Assembly (NCBI GenBank): GCA_030154105.1
Contig: JASKKP010000017.1
Span: forward strand, 1-41,168
Length of the DNA: 41,168 nucleotides
Reading direction: 5' to 3'
Origin: Bacillota bacterium
GTDB lineage: Bacteria > Bacillota > DTU030 > DUMP01
Shown: positions 1-7,342 of the stretch, one piece after another
Position numbering within the stretch: position 1 is the stretch's first letter
Layout: every line of letters begins with the position of its first letter
Made by a program: the position numbers and the translations under genes
The notes under the pieces: generated by a model
Database searches by the model: none
What the model saw: the letters and a program-made list of their open reading frames with translations, nothing else
Told to the model about the DNA's origin: nothing

Positions 1-57
1 TCTAATAGTTCCTAAATGGCTCGTCTAATACGCTCGGAAAGTGGTACTCTATTCATG

Positions 58-135
58 GGCCTGAGCTCCTTTCGCCGTAAGGTGAAAACTTAGGAGGCAG
101 ACACTTCTAAGTTTAGCTCAGGCCTCTTCATTTTT
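58..135 (+). ncRNA. Possible structured RNA or complex terminator
   Basis: Seen in sequence: a perfect 10-bp stem (58-67 with 115-124) encloses two hairpins. One is 70-76/81-87 with a GTAA loop. The other is 88-93/107-112 with a 13-nt loop holding GGAGG. A T-rich stretch (131-135) follows on the plus strand. The element lies just beyond the 3' end of the minus-strand exporter operon, so it may be a terminator. A simple terminator does not need a three-way junction, so a small plus-strand RNA is possible. I do not recognise the family. Confidence 0.35.
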
Positions 136-191
136 ACAGCACCGCCAGGACATCACCTGTTACCGATGCCGGCGGCTGAAAAATTTATACC

Positions 192-1325
192 CTAGCCTAA
201 TTGTTTCCGGAAGCGCCAGGATGCCAGGAGGATGATGCCCAGCCCAAAAGCAATGAGCGGCCAGACGTCCGGCCAAAGGTATTCGATGCCCACCCCTTTG
301 AGCATGATGCCGCGCAGGATGGCCAAGAAGTAGGTAAGGGGAATCAGGTTCCCTAGGTACCGGATAACCGGAGGCATGGAACTTCGGGGGAAAATAAAAC
401 CGCTGAGGAGCACGCTGGGCAAAACGAACAGCATGGTCATCTGCATGGCCTGCATCTGGGTACGGGCCACGGTGGAAAAAAACATCCCCATACCCAAGGC
501 GAAAAGAAGGAACAATAAAGTCAATCCCAGGAGGAGCAACGTGCTGCCGGCCACCGGAACCTTAAACCAAAAAGTCCCCAGGCCTAAGGCCAAACCCATA
601 TCTAAGAAAGCAATAAGGACATAGGGAATCAGCTTCCCTATCATAAGCTCGGCTCCTTTGATCGGCGTAACCATAAGCTGTTCCAGCGTACCGCGTTCTC
701 GTTCCCGCACCAGGGCAAAGGCGGTAAGCATGATAGTTATGTTTTGCATAATGAGGCCGATGAGACCCGGAATATTGAATTTCAGGCTTTCCAATTCGGG
801 ATTATACCAGGCCCGGGCCCTCAGTTCCACAGCCGGGCCTTGGGGAAGGGCCAAACCCTTTCTTTTCAAGGCCAAAAGCTGCATTTTTCGGGAGCTAGCC
901 AAACTTACCGTTTCCGCAGTCGAGAGGGCGGTACGGGCCACCAGCGGGTCCGAGCCGTCCACCAAGAGCTGGGCCGTAGCCGTTTCGGCCCGGTGCAGGC
1001 TGCGGGCGTAACCGGCCGGAATTACCAGCACGGCCTGCGCCTTCCCAGAGTCCAAGAGGGCTTTGACTTCGGCATCGCTTCCGGCACGCGAGACCAGATC
1101 GAAGTAGCCGGTCTTAATCAAGTCTACGGCCAGCTGGCGACTGGCCTGGCTGTTGTCCTGATCGTACACGGCTAAGGCGATGTGGTCCACGTCCGTGTTT
1201 ACGGCATAACCGAATAAGAGGAGCATAACGACGGGCATAAGGAACACGATCACTAAGCTAGGCGGATCGCGGCGAATTTGAACGAACTCCTTGCCCATGA
1301 TGGCCAGCAATCTTTGTACGCTCAT
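192..1325 (-). CDS. ABC-2 type multidrug exporter permease (YbhR/YhhJ-like)
   Basis: About 377 residues. Membrane half of an ABC exporter, likely for drugs or lipophilic compounds. It has an N-terminal membrane segment (about residues 21-42), a large extracytoplasmic loop, and five or more C-terminal membrane segments. The ABC-2 hallmark RERERGTLEQLMVTP sits at about 207-221. The frame is open further upstream, but the ATG at 1325 is preferred: it overlaps the ATPase stop in an ATGA arrangement and gives the usual family N-terminus. It is the last gene of the adaptor-ATPase-permease operon. Family assignment is firm; the substrate is unknown. Confidence 0.9.
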   Translation of the reverse strand: MSVQRLLAIMGKEFVQIRRDPPSLVIVFLMPVVMLLLFGYAVNTDVDHIALAVYDQDNSQASRQLAVDLIKTGYFDLVSRAGSDAEVKALLDSGKAQAVLVIPAGYARSLHRAETATAQLLVDGSDPLVARTALSTAETVSLASSRKMQLLALKRKGLALPQGPAVELRARAWYNPELESLKFNIPGLIGLIMQNITIMLTAFALVRERERGTLEQLMVTPIKGAELMIGKLIPYVLIAFLDMGLALGLGTFWFKVPVAGSTLLLLGLTLLFLLFALGMGMFFSTVARTQMQAMQMTMLFVLPSVLLSGFIFPRSSMPPVIRYLGNLIPLTYFLAILRGIMLKGVGIEYLWPDVWPLIAFGLGIILLASWRFRKQLG

Positions 1326-2089
1326 AAAGTGGCCTCCGCTCTCGCCATACGGATAAACACTTCCTCCAAACTGCTCAGGCCGGCTTGGGCCATCAGTTCG
1401 CCGGGAGGGCCGAAGGCATACAGCCGACCCCCGTTCATCAAGGCTACCAGGTGGCATTGTTCCGCTTCATCCATGTAATGCGTAGTCACCAAGATGGTAA
1501 TTCCTTCCTCCGCCAAGCCGCTCATTAGATCCCAGAAAAGGCGGCGCGAGACCGGGTCCACCCCAGCGGTCGGTTCATCAAGGGCCAAGAGCCGGGGCCG
1601 GTGGATCAAAGCGCAGGCCAGAGCCACCCGTTGTTTCCAGCCGCCGGACAGGGTACCAACTCTCTGTTTTTCGCATCCTTCAAGCTTCATCCGCGCATAA
1701 AGTTCCCGGCAGCGCGACTCCACCTCTTTCCTACTCAGCCCGTAGATGCTGCCGAAAAAGCGCAGGTTTTCAGTTACGGTAAGATCCTCATAAAGGCTGA
1801 ATCGCTGAGACATGTAACCTATGCTGGCTTTGATTGCCTCGGCCTGGGTGACAATGTCTAAGCCCAACACCCGTCCGGTACCGCCGCTCGGGCGCAAAAG
1901 GCCGCAGAGCATGCGGATAGTGGTGCTTTTCCCGGAACCGTTGGGCCCCAAAAGGCCGAATATGGAGCCGGGCGGAACAGAAAAACTCACATCCCTCACC
2001 GCATACACTGGGCCGAACTGCTTGCTGAGGTTGACCGTTTCAATGGCAGGTGAGACCAAACCTGGTTCTACCGTACTAGTCTTCGCCAC
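1322..2089 (-). CDS. ABC exporter ATP-binding protein (YbhF/CcmA-like)
   Basis: 255 residues, one nucleotide-binding domain. Walker A GPNGSGKS is at about 48-55, the signature LSGGWKQ at about 148-155, and Walker B LLALDEP at about 169-175, followed by the D-loop and the switch His (VTTHYMDEAEQC). It powers the permease encoded immediately downstream, with which it shares a 4-base overlap. E. coli YbhF carries two ATPase domains; this one has one, as is usual in Firmicutes. The adaptor gene lies 36 bases upstream. The substrate cannot be predicted. Confidence 0.93.
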   Translation of the reverse strand: MAKTSTVEPGLVSPAIETVNLSKQFGPVYAVRDVSFSVPPGSIFGLLGPNGSGKSTTIRMLCGLLRPSGGTGRVLGLDIVTQAEAIKASIGYMSQRFSLYEDLTVTENLRFFGSIYGLSRKEVESRCRELYARMKLEGCEKQRVGTLSGGWKQRVALACALIHRPRLLALDEPTAGVDPVSRRLFWDLMSGLAEEGITILVTTHYMDEAEQCHLVALMNGGRLYAFGPPGELMAQAGLSSLEEVFIRMARAEATL

Positions 2090-2125
2090 TCTCTTTTTCC
2101 TCGCTTCCCGGCCTGCTCCGGTGTA

Positions 2126-3154
2126 TTACTTAAAGGTAACGTCGGCGGGCAAGCCCGGATGAAGATCTTCCTGCCCGCCGGTTACTTTGATCTTAACTCG
2201 GAACACGAGATTCACCCGGTCTTCTTGGGTTTGCACGTTGCGAGGCGTAAACTCCGCCTGCGGTGAAATATATACCACCCGGCCGCTAAAGACTTTCCCG
2301 GGATAGGCGTCCACCCGGATCTCCACCGGTTGGCCAATTCTTACCCGGCCCAACTTGTTTTCCGGAACATACACGTTCAGCCATAAGTCCTGCTCATCGA
2401 TGAGCGTCGCTACCTCAGATCCGGGAAAGACCAGCTCTCCCGGAGTAAAATTGCAGCTGACTACCGTACCGGCCGCCGGCGCCACCAGATTGGTCTTTTT
2501 CAGGTTTAGCTTGGCTGAGGCTAAGTTTTCCTCGCTTTGCCTAACTCTCGCCTGCAGGCGTTCTAGGGTTTCTTTCGGGTTTCCCGACCGGAGGAGTTCC
2601 AACCGGGCCCGCGCCGCCGCCAGCTGCGCTTTCATACTCTCCAGTTGGTCCCGGGCCACGTTGGCCTGGTTCTGCCGCAGGACGAGTTCTTGTTCGGGCG
2701 CTACCCCTTCCTTGAAAAGCTGTTCGGTTCTTCTTAGAGTATCCTCGGCCAGGGAAAGTGCTTCTTCGGCCGCAGCCACCTGGTGAGTCAGGCTTTCCAC
2801 TTCTTGCCTGGCCGCTTCGATCTCTTGCCCGCGGCTGCCGGAAAGGGCTTCCTCGTAGGAAGCCCGCGCCTCAGCCACTTGGGCTTCGGCTTGGCCGACC
2901 GCCAACTGATAAGGGGCTGCATCCACACGACCAATAAGCTGGCCGGCCTTAACCCTGTCCCCTTCCTTTACGGCCAGTTCCTTGAGAACACCGCCCACCT
3001 CTGCCACTACCCGTATTTCGGTCGCTTCGATAGTGCCGTTGGCCGTAAGCCGGTCGGCTCTAGTTCCCGAGCGGCACCCGACCAACAGAAAAGCTTGAGC
3101 GGCGACAAACAACACAAGAAGCAAGCGGGAGATCTTTGGCCAAGCCTTCATCAT
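2126..3154 (-). CDS. HlyD/YbhG-family membrane-fusion adaptor, probable lipoprotein
   Basis: 342 residues. The N-terminus has a hydrophobic stretch ending in FLLVGC, a probable lipobox (Cys about 27). Then come a biotinyl/lipoyl-like half (VAEVGGVLKELAVKEGDRVKAG), a long alpha-hairpin coiled coil (about 85-215), the second lipoyl half (NLVAPAAGTVVSCNFTPGE) and a beta-barrel domain. Known role: adaptor linking an ABC exporter to the outside; in Gram-positives it is thought to act at the outer face of the membrane. ATG codons lie at 3154 and 3151; the second has better spacing from GGAGGG. First gene of the exporter operon. Confidence 0.88.
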   Translation of the reverse strand: MMKAWPKISRLLLVLFVAAQAFLLVGCRSGTRADRLTANGTIEATEIRVVAEVGGVLKELAVKEGDRVKAGQLIGRVDAAPYQLAVGQAEAQVAEARASYEEALSGSRGQEIEAARQEVESLTHQVAAAEEALSLAEDTLRRTEQLFKEGVAPEQELVLRQNQANVARDQLESMKAQLAAARARLELLRSGNPKETLERLQARVRQSEENLASAKLNLKKTNLVAPAAGTVVSCNFTPGELVFPGSEVATLIDEQDLWLNVYVPENKLGRVRIGQPVEIRVDAYPGKVFSGRVVYISPQAEFTPRNVQTQEDRVNLVFRVKIKVTGGQEDLHPGLPADVTFK

Positions 3155-3193
3155 TTACCCTCCAAGAGAGCGCGATTTTCTTTTTTACAGGTG

Positions 3194-3230
3194 GGGCCCG
3201 TTCTCCAAAACTGAGTTTTGGACCGGGCCG
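3194..3230. promoter_or_regulatory. Long inverted repeat in the exporter operon leader
   Basis: TCCAAAAC (3204-3211) and GTTTTGGA (3215-3222) form a perfect 8-bp palindrome with a 3-nt centre. Flanking GGCCCG/CGGGCC arms extend it. It lies 40-75 bases upstream of the HlyD-like gene. A TATAAT on the minus strand (3266-3271), without a clear -35, would put it inside the transcript leader. It could be an operator for a drug-responsive repressor or an mRNA hairpin. There is no poly-T run on either side, so a simple terminator is unlikely. Confidence 0.45.
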
Positions 3231-3406
3231 GCCGGCGATCGACGTCGTCGGCGCGTTCTGGCCTTATTATACTCTTTCGCCCGAGAACGCGGAGAGCAAA
3301 CTTTTGCCACATTAGGTGTGGGCGAAGAAGTTGCTGTTCCTGCAGGACTTCGCGCCTTAGGGAAGAACTAATTACAAGCGAAACTCGTTCAAAAGGGGTG
3401 GGACCC

Positions 3407-4546
3407 ATGCAGCGCCTTATTATGACCCCCGGTCCAACGATGATCGAAGAGGAAGTCCGCCAGGCCCTGGCCCGCCCGGCCACCAATCCGGACCTGGACC
3501 CGGAATTTGCCGGTTTTTACCGTGAAGTTTGTGCTAAAATCCAGCGGATGTGGCACACCGCCTCCGACGTGTTGGTACTCTCCGGTGAAGGCATTCTGGG
3601 CCTGGAAGCTGCCGTAGCCTCGGTGGTCGAGCCCGGGGACAAGGTGCTATGCGTAGCTAACGGCGTTTTCGGCGAAGGCTTCGCCGATTTTGTCCGCCGC
3701 TACGGCGGCCAGCCGATACTTGTAGGCAGCGATTACAGCCGGCCGGTAGACCCGGCCGAAGTCGAAACCGCCTTAAGGCAAAACCCGGATATCAAGGCCG
3801 CCACCGTAGTCCACTGCGATACGCCGGCCGGTCTTCTCAACCCGGTGGCCGAGTTGGGACCGATCTTCCACCGTTACGGCGTCATCAGCATCGTCGATGC
3901 CGTGGCCTCCGCCCCCGGCGACCCCGTTTTGGCCGACGAGTGGAACCTGGACATTGTCCTGGGCGGCTCGCAAAAGTGCCTCTCCGCCCCGCCCGGCCTC
4001 ACTTTTCTTTCCGTCTCCCCCGCAGCCTGGGCGGCCATGGAACGACGCCGCACCCCTATTCCCGGTTTCTACGCCAATTTGCTCGAATGGAAAAAGATGT
4101 GGTTTGGTGAGGGAATTTTCCCCTACACACCCCCGGCTTCGGACATCATGGGCCTAGACGCCGCCCTAGAGGCCGTGCTGGCCGAAGGGCCGGCCTTCAG
4201 CGAGCGGCACCGCAAGATTGCCGCCGCTACCCGTGCCGCCCTGCGGCAGGCAGGATTTCAAATCTACCCGGTGGAGGGCGCCGAAGCCAACACTGTTACC
4301 GCGTTTGTCATCCCCGCCGGAGTAGAGGATGCCGCCTTCCGACGGCACCTCTGGGAAAAATACGGCGTTATGATCGCCGGCTCCTGGGGTAAGCTGGCTG
4401 GGCGCGTTTGGCGCATCGGTCATATGGGTGCCAACGCCCGTGAAGAGCGTATGCTGGCCTGCCTTCTCGCCATGGACCGCACCTGCCATGACCTAGGCAT
4501 CCCTACCCAGTCCTCCCTTGCCGCCGGCTTCCTCGCCGCCTTGTAA
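3407..4546 (+). CDS. Class V aminotransferase (alanine-glyoxylate / serine-pyruvate type)
   Basis: 379 residues, normal length. PLP-dependent fold-type I enzyme that transfers amino groups, typically from alanine or serine to glyoxylate or pyruvate. The N-terminus LIMTPGPTMI is the family signature. The PLP-binding Asp is in IVDAVAS (about D164), and the Schiff-base Lys is in GGSQKCLSAPPG (about K190). The ATG at 3407 is chosen because AGGGGTGGG precedes it and the homologous N-terminus begins there; the open frame extends upstream without a better start. It stands alone between the exporter operon and the tRNA cluster. Possible roles in serine/glycine metabolism; the exact substrate pair cannot be told. 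Confidence 0.88.
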   Translation: MQRLIMTPGPTMIEEEVRQALARPATNPDLDPEFAGFYREVCAKIQRMWHTASDVLVLSGEGILGLEAAVASVVEPGDKVLCVANGVFGEGFADFVRRYGGQPILVGSDYSRPVDPAEVETALRQNPDIKAATVVHCDTPAGLLNPVAELGPIFHRYGVISIVDAVASAPGDPVLADEWNLDIVLGGSQKCLSAPPGLTFLSVSPAAWAAMERRRTPIPGFYANLLEWKKMWFGEGIFPYTPPASDIMGLDAALEAVLAEGPAFSERHRKIAAATRAALRQAGFQIYPVEGAEANTVTAFVIPAGVEDAAFRRHLWEKYGVMIAGSWGKLAGRVWRIGHMGANAREERMLACLLAMDRTCHDLGIPTQSSLAAGFLAAL

Positions 4547-4611
4547 ACGGCCTCCCGAGAAGACCGGCCCAGGGCGGCCTGCTGCGGCTAAGTTAGATGC
4601 TTTGCTGCGCC

Positions 4612-4646
4612 AAAAAAAGGAGCCCCACGAAGGGACGTAGGGCTCC
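4612..4646 (-). terminator. Terminator of the tRNA cluster
   Basis: On the minus strand GGAGCCC and GGGCTCC pair (4640-4646 with 4619-4625), followed directly by seven T. It sits downstream of the last tRNA (Leu). Confidence 0.8.
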
Positions 4647-4659
4647 ACTTTCTCTTCCA

Positions 4660-4701
4660 GGCCGCCGCTTGACCTTCCCCCACTGGCGGCCTTCTTTTTT
4701 C
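4660..4701 (+). terminator. Plus-strand terminator after the aminotransferase
   Basis: GGCCGCC (4660-4666) and GGCGGCC (4685-4691) form a stem with an 18-base loop, followed by TTCTTTTTT. It faces the tRNA-cluster terminator; both lie in the convergent gap between the aminotransferase and the tRNAs. Confidence 0.65.
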
Positions 4702-4784
4702 CACTTTGAAAGCCGGTTGCAGTAATGTTGCAGTAAACTCCGCTCGTACCCTAAACTAGAGAAAACTGGAAGCCTTGATTTTCC

Positions 4785-4871
4785 TGGTGCGGATGGGGGG
4801 ACTCGAACCCCCAAGGAGTTGCCCCCACCAGATCCTAAGTCTGGCGCGTCTGCCAATTCCGCCACATCCGC
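4785..4871 (-). tRNA. tRNA-Leu (anticodon TAG)
   Basis: Class II tRNA with a long variable arm. Acceptor GCGGATG pairs with CATCCGC; discriminator A; genome-encoded CCA. The anticodon loop reads CTTAGGA, anticodon TAG. Last of the six-tRNA cluster. Confidence 0.95.
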
Positions 4872-4882
4872 ACACATAAAAT

Positions 4883-4957
4883 TGGCTGGGGCGGCTGGAT
4901 TCGAACCAACGAATGCAGGATCCAAAGTCCCGTGCCTTACCACTTGGCGACGCCCCA
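4883..4957 (-). tRNA. tRNA-Gln (anticodon TTG)
   Basis: Acceptor TGGGGCG pairs with CGCCCCA; discriminator G; encoded CCA. The anticodon loop CTTTGGA gives TTG. The T-arm GTTCGAATC is intact. Confidence 0.95.
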
Positions 4958-5008
4958 GCATAGATCAAGAAAGAAACCGCTCGGGGCGATTTCTTTGCTT
5001 GTTTTGTT

Positions 5009-5086
5009 TGGGGTGAATGGTGGGATTCGAACCCACGACCCCCAGAGCCACAATCTGGTGCTCTAACCAGCTGAGCTACATTCACC
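5009..5086 (-). tRNA. tRNA-His (anticodon GTG)
   Basis: The anticodon loop TTGTGGC gives GTG. The encoded 5' G(-1) opposite C73 is typical of tRNA-His; CCA is encoded. Confidence 0.95.
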
Positions 5087-5108
5087 ATGTAAGCTTGTTA
5101 CCGAGCCT

Positions 5109-5137
5109 AGTATAGCAGAGAACAAGTTTATCGTCAA
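5109..5137 (-). promoter_or_regulatory. Internal promoter for tRNA-His-Gln-Leu
   Basis: Minus strand: TTGACG (5137-5132), 17-bp spacer, TATACT (5114-5109). It lies in the 56-base gap between tRNA-Arg and tRNA-His and shares its -35 hexamer with the promoter ahead of tRNA-Pro. Confidence 0.7.
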
Positions 5138-5142
5138 GGGAA

Positions 5143-5218
5143 TGGCGTCCTGGGAGGGACTCGAACCCCCAGCCGACAGCTTAGAAGGCTGCTGCTCTAT
5201 CCGTTGAGCTACCAGGAC
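5143..5218 (-). tRNA. tRNA-Arg (anticodon TCT)
   Basis: Acceptor GTCCTGG pairs with CCAGGAC; discriminator G; encoded CCA. The anticodon loop CTTCTAA gives TCT, reading AGA/AGG codons. Confidence 0.95.
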
Positions 5219-5232
5219 CCCTAAAAAGCAAA

Positions 5233-5308
5233 TGGAGCGGGAAACGGGACTCGAACCCGCGACACCCAGCTTGGAAGGCTGGTGCTCTACCAACTGAGCT
5301 ACTCCCGC
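5233..5308 (-). tRNA. tRNA-Gly (anticodon TCC)
   Basis: Acceptor GCGGGAG pairs with TTCCCGC; discriminator T as usual for glycine tRNAs; encoded CCA. The anticodon loop CTTCCAA gives TCC. Confidence 0.95.
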
Positions 5309-5349
5309 ACGTTTCGCCCGCCACGCGAGCGTTTTCGCAAATTGCAGAC

Positions 5350-5426
5350 TGGTCGGGGCGATAGGATTCGAACCTACGACCCCATGGTCCCAAACCATGT
5401 GCGCTACCAAACTGCGCCACGCCCCG
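5350..5426 (-). tRNA. tRNA-Pro (anticodon TGG)
   Basis: Acceptor CGGGGCG pairs with CGCCCCG; discriminator A; encoded CCA. The anticodon loop TTTGGGA gives TGG. First gene of the tRNA cluster. Confidence 0.95.
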
Positions 5427-5438
5427 CCCGCGCTATAT

Positions 5439-5467
5439 ATTATAGCTTATTTTGCTCGGTTCGTCAA
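5439..5467 (-). promoter_or_regulatory. Promoter of the tRNA cluster
   Basis: Minus strand: TTGACG (5467-5462), 17-bp spacer, TATAAT (5444-5439), 12 bases ahead of tRNA-Pro. It overlaps the 3' end of the YsnB-like phosphoesterase gene. Confidence 0.8.
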
Positions 5468-5986
5468 AGAGGTTTTTGCGAAACGCGTTGCGGCGAGCTC
5501 TTGCGTCTTGTAAAGATGCGGAGTAATAAATCCGTTTTCAACCTCGAGCAGCCCTACCGTGCACGCGTGTCCTCCGCGCGGGCGGCTGGCGCTTCCCGGG
5601 TTAAAAAGGAGCAGCCCCCCTTCGCCATAGGTTGCTGTGGGCACATGGGTATGGCCGAAAACGACCGCCTTCACCCCGGCCTCCAGGCCCCGAAAGTAAA
5701 GGCGCTCCAGCCCCCATTTGACACCGTACCGGTGGCCGTGGGTAAGAAGGAGCCGAACGCCGCCGAAATCCAGCAGCTCCTCTTCCGGTCCCTGGACCCC
5801 TAAGTCGCAATTTCCCGCTACCGCGACGATCTCGATTTTCTCCCGCCGCGCCCAAGACCAGGGATCGCGGAAGTAATCACCGGCGAAGAGGAGAACGTCC
5901 AAGGGCTTGAGCGCCGCGAGCGCTTCCTCCGCTTCGGCAAAGCTTCCGTGCGTATCACTCACCACCGCGATGCGCATGCTCCGCAA
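5447..5986 (-). CDS. ysnB: YfcE/YsnB-type metallophosphoesterase
   Basis: 179 residues, usual length for the family of small manganese-type phosphodiesterases. The metal motifs are in order: SDTHG near the N-terminus, FAGDYFRDP, AGNCD (GNCD in place of GNHD, typical of YfcE/MJ0936), LTHGH and FGHTHV. The start is a TTG at 5986 with AAAGGGGAA five bases upstream; an ATG three codons later has a poor site. It overlaps rdgB by 32 bases. In Bacillus the same order gerM-rph-rdgB-ysnB occurs. The physiological substrate is unknown. Confidence 0.88.
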   Translation of the reverse strand: MRSMRIAVVSDTHGSFAEAEEALAALKPLDVLLFAGDYFRDPWSWARREKIEIVAVAGNCDLGVQGPEEELLDFGGVRLLLTHGHRYGVKWGLERLYFRGLEAGVKAVVFGHTHVPTATYGEGGLLLFNPGSASRPRGGHACTVGLLEVENGFITPHLYKTQELAATRFAKTSLTNRAK

Positions 5987-6596
5987 GTTCCCCTTTCGCG
6001 ATTAGTTCAGCCAGCACCGGGCGCAGGTTCCTAATCGCAGCTCCCCGATGGCTTACGCTGTTTTTTTCGGCGACGTTAAGTTCAGCCAGAGTCCGTCCTA
6101 AAGTAGGTACGTAAAACAGCGGGTCGTAGCCAAAGCCTCCCCTTCCGCGAGGTTTCTCCAGGATACGGCCCTCGCAGGTCCCTTCTACCATCCTCTCTTT
6201 ACCGGGCCCCCACACCAGAGCCAGTACCGCGCGAAAGCGCGCCGTACGCGCCTCTTCCGGCCGGCCGCTGAGGAGCGCCAGGAGTTTGGCGTTGTTGGCC
6301 GCATCATCTTCCTCCGGGCCGGCAAAGCGGTGGGAGAGAACCCCCGGCGCGCCGCCGAGGGCATCCACCTCCAGGCCGGAGTCGTCGGCCAGGCTGGGAA
6401 GTCCGGTGCAGGCAAAAGCAGCCCGCGCCTTCTTCAAGGCATTGGCGCTGAAGGTTTCTCCGTCTTCTTCCACCTCGGGGCAGGTAGGAAAGTCGCGCAG
6501 AGACAAGATGGTGATTCCCAGGTCGGCAAGGCCGGCTTTAAACTCGGCCACTTTCCCCTCATTGCGCGTGGCCAGGACAACGGTCAGTACCGCCAT
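5955..6596 (-). CDS. rdgB: XTP/dITP diphosphatase (RdgB/HAM1)
   Basis: 213 residues. It hydrolyses non-canonical purine triphosphates (dITP, XTP) to monophosphates, keeping them out of DNA and RNA. Motifs: LATRNEGKVAEF at the N-terminus, LADDSGLEVDALGGAPG with the metal-binding acidic residues, GFGYDPLF, and SHRGAAIR near the C-terminus. GGAGGG lies nine bases before the ATG. The start shares one base with the rph stop (TGATG), so translation is coupled. Confidence 0.95.
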   Translation of the reverse strand: MAVLTVVLATRNEGKVAEFKAGLADLGITILSLRDFPTCPEVEEDGETFSANALKKARAAFACTGLPSLADDSGLEVDALGGAPGVLSHRFAGPEEDDAANNAKLLALLSGRPEEARTARFRAVLALVWGPGKERMVEGTCEGRILEKPRGRGGFGYDPLFYVPTLGRTLAELNVAEKNSVSHRGAAIRNLRPVLAELIAKGELAEHAHRGGE

Positions 6597-7339
6597 CAGC
6601 CCTGCCCTCCTATCAGGGCCGCGTCTTCGCCCAGCACCTTTTTCTGTACCTCGATCAGGCGCGCTATGCCGCCCGCGGCCAGGTCCAGCAGGCGGTCGAG
6701 TTCTCCGCGGGAAAAAGGCACTGCTTCGGCCGTGCCCTGGATTTCTACGATGGTCCCGCTTCCCGTCATAACGCAGTTTAAGTCCACGTCCGCCTGCGAG
6801 TCCTCGGCAAACGTGAGGTCCAGCAGGGGCTCACCTTCCAGGATCCCCACGCTGATGGCGGCAACATAATCCACAAGAGGTGAGGCGGTAAGTTGCCCCT
6901 CTTGCAAAAGGAATTTGACGGCATCCACCAGGGCAATAAAGCTCCCGGTTACGGCAGCGGTGCGCGTCCCCCCATCTGCCTGGATCACATCGCAATCGAG
7001 CCAGATGGTACGCTCGCCTAGGGCATGCAGGTTGATCGCCGGGCGTAGCGAACGGCCGATAAGGCGCTGGATCTCTACGCTGCGGCCGCTCACCTTGCCG
7101 CGGGCGGCATCCCGCACGGCACGAACAGGTGTTGCCCGCGGGAGCATGGCGTACTCGGCGGTAATCCACCCCTGCCCGCTCCCCCGCAAAAAAGGCGGTA
7201 CTTTGTCTTCCACCGAAGCCGTGCAGATCACCTTGGTTTCTCCTGCGGTTATGAGCACGGACCCTTCGGCATGCTTGGTAAAGCGGCGGATGATCTCCAC
7301 CGGCCGGATTTCGTCTGCCCTTCTTCCGTCTGCCCGCAT
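6596..7339 (-). CDS. rph: Ribonuclease PH
   Basis: 247 residues, normal length. Phosphorolytic 3'-exoribonuclease that trims tRNA 3' ends. N-terminal [14 protein letters not shown], the [19 protein letters not shown] segment, [16 protein letters not shown] and [17 protein letters not shown] are all characteristic. It is followed by rdgB (1-base overlap) and preceded by the P-loop/SAD protein 3 bases upstream, so the four genes look co-transcribed. Confidence 0.96.
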   Translation of the reverse strand: MRADGRRADEIRPVEIIRRFTKHAEGSVLITAGETKVICTASVEDKVPPFLRGSGQGWITAEYAMLPRATPVRAVRDAARGKVSGRSVEIQRLIGRSLRPAINLHALGERTIWLDCDVIQADGGTRTAAVTGSFIALVDAVKFLLQEGQLTASPLVDYVAAISVGILEGEPLLDLTFAEDSQADVDLNCVMTGSGTIVEIQGTAEAVPFSRGELDRLLDLAAGGIARLIEVQKKVLGEDAALIGGQG

Positions 7340-7342
7340 TTA

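Noticed and set aside
4593-5420. Several minus-strand open frames of 79-122 codons
   Set aside because: They run through tRNA genes; their residues (VRAPDCGSGGRGFESHHSP and the like) are tRNA sequence translated.
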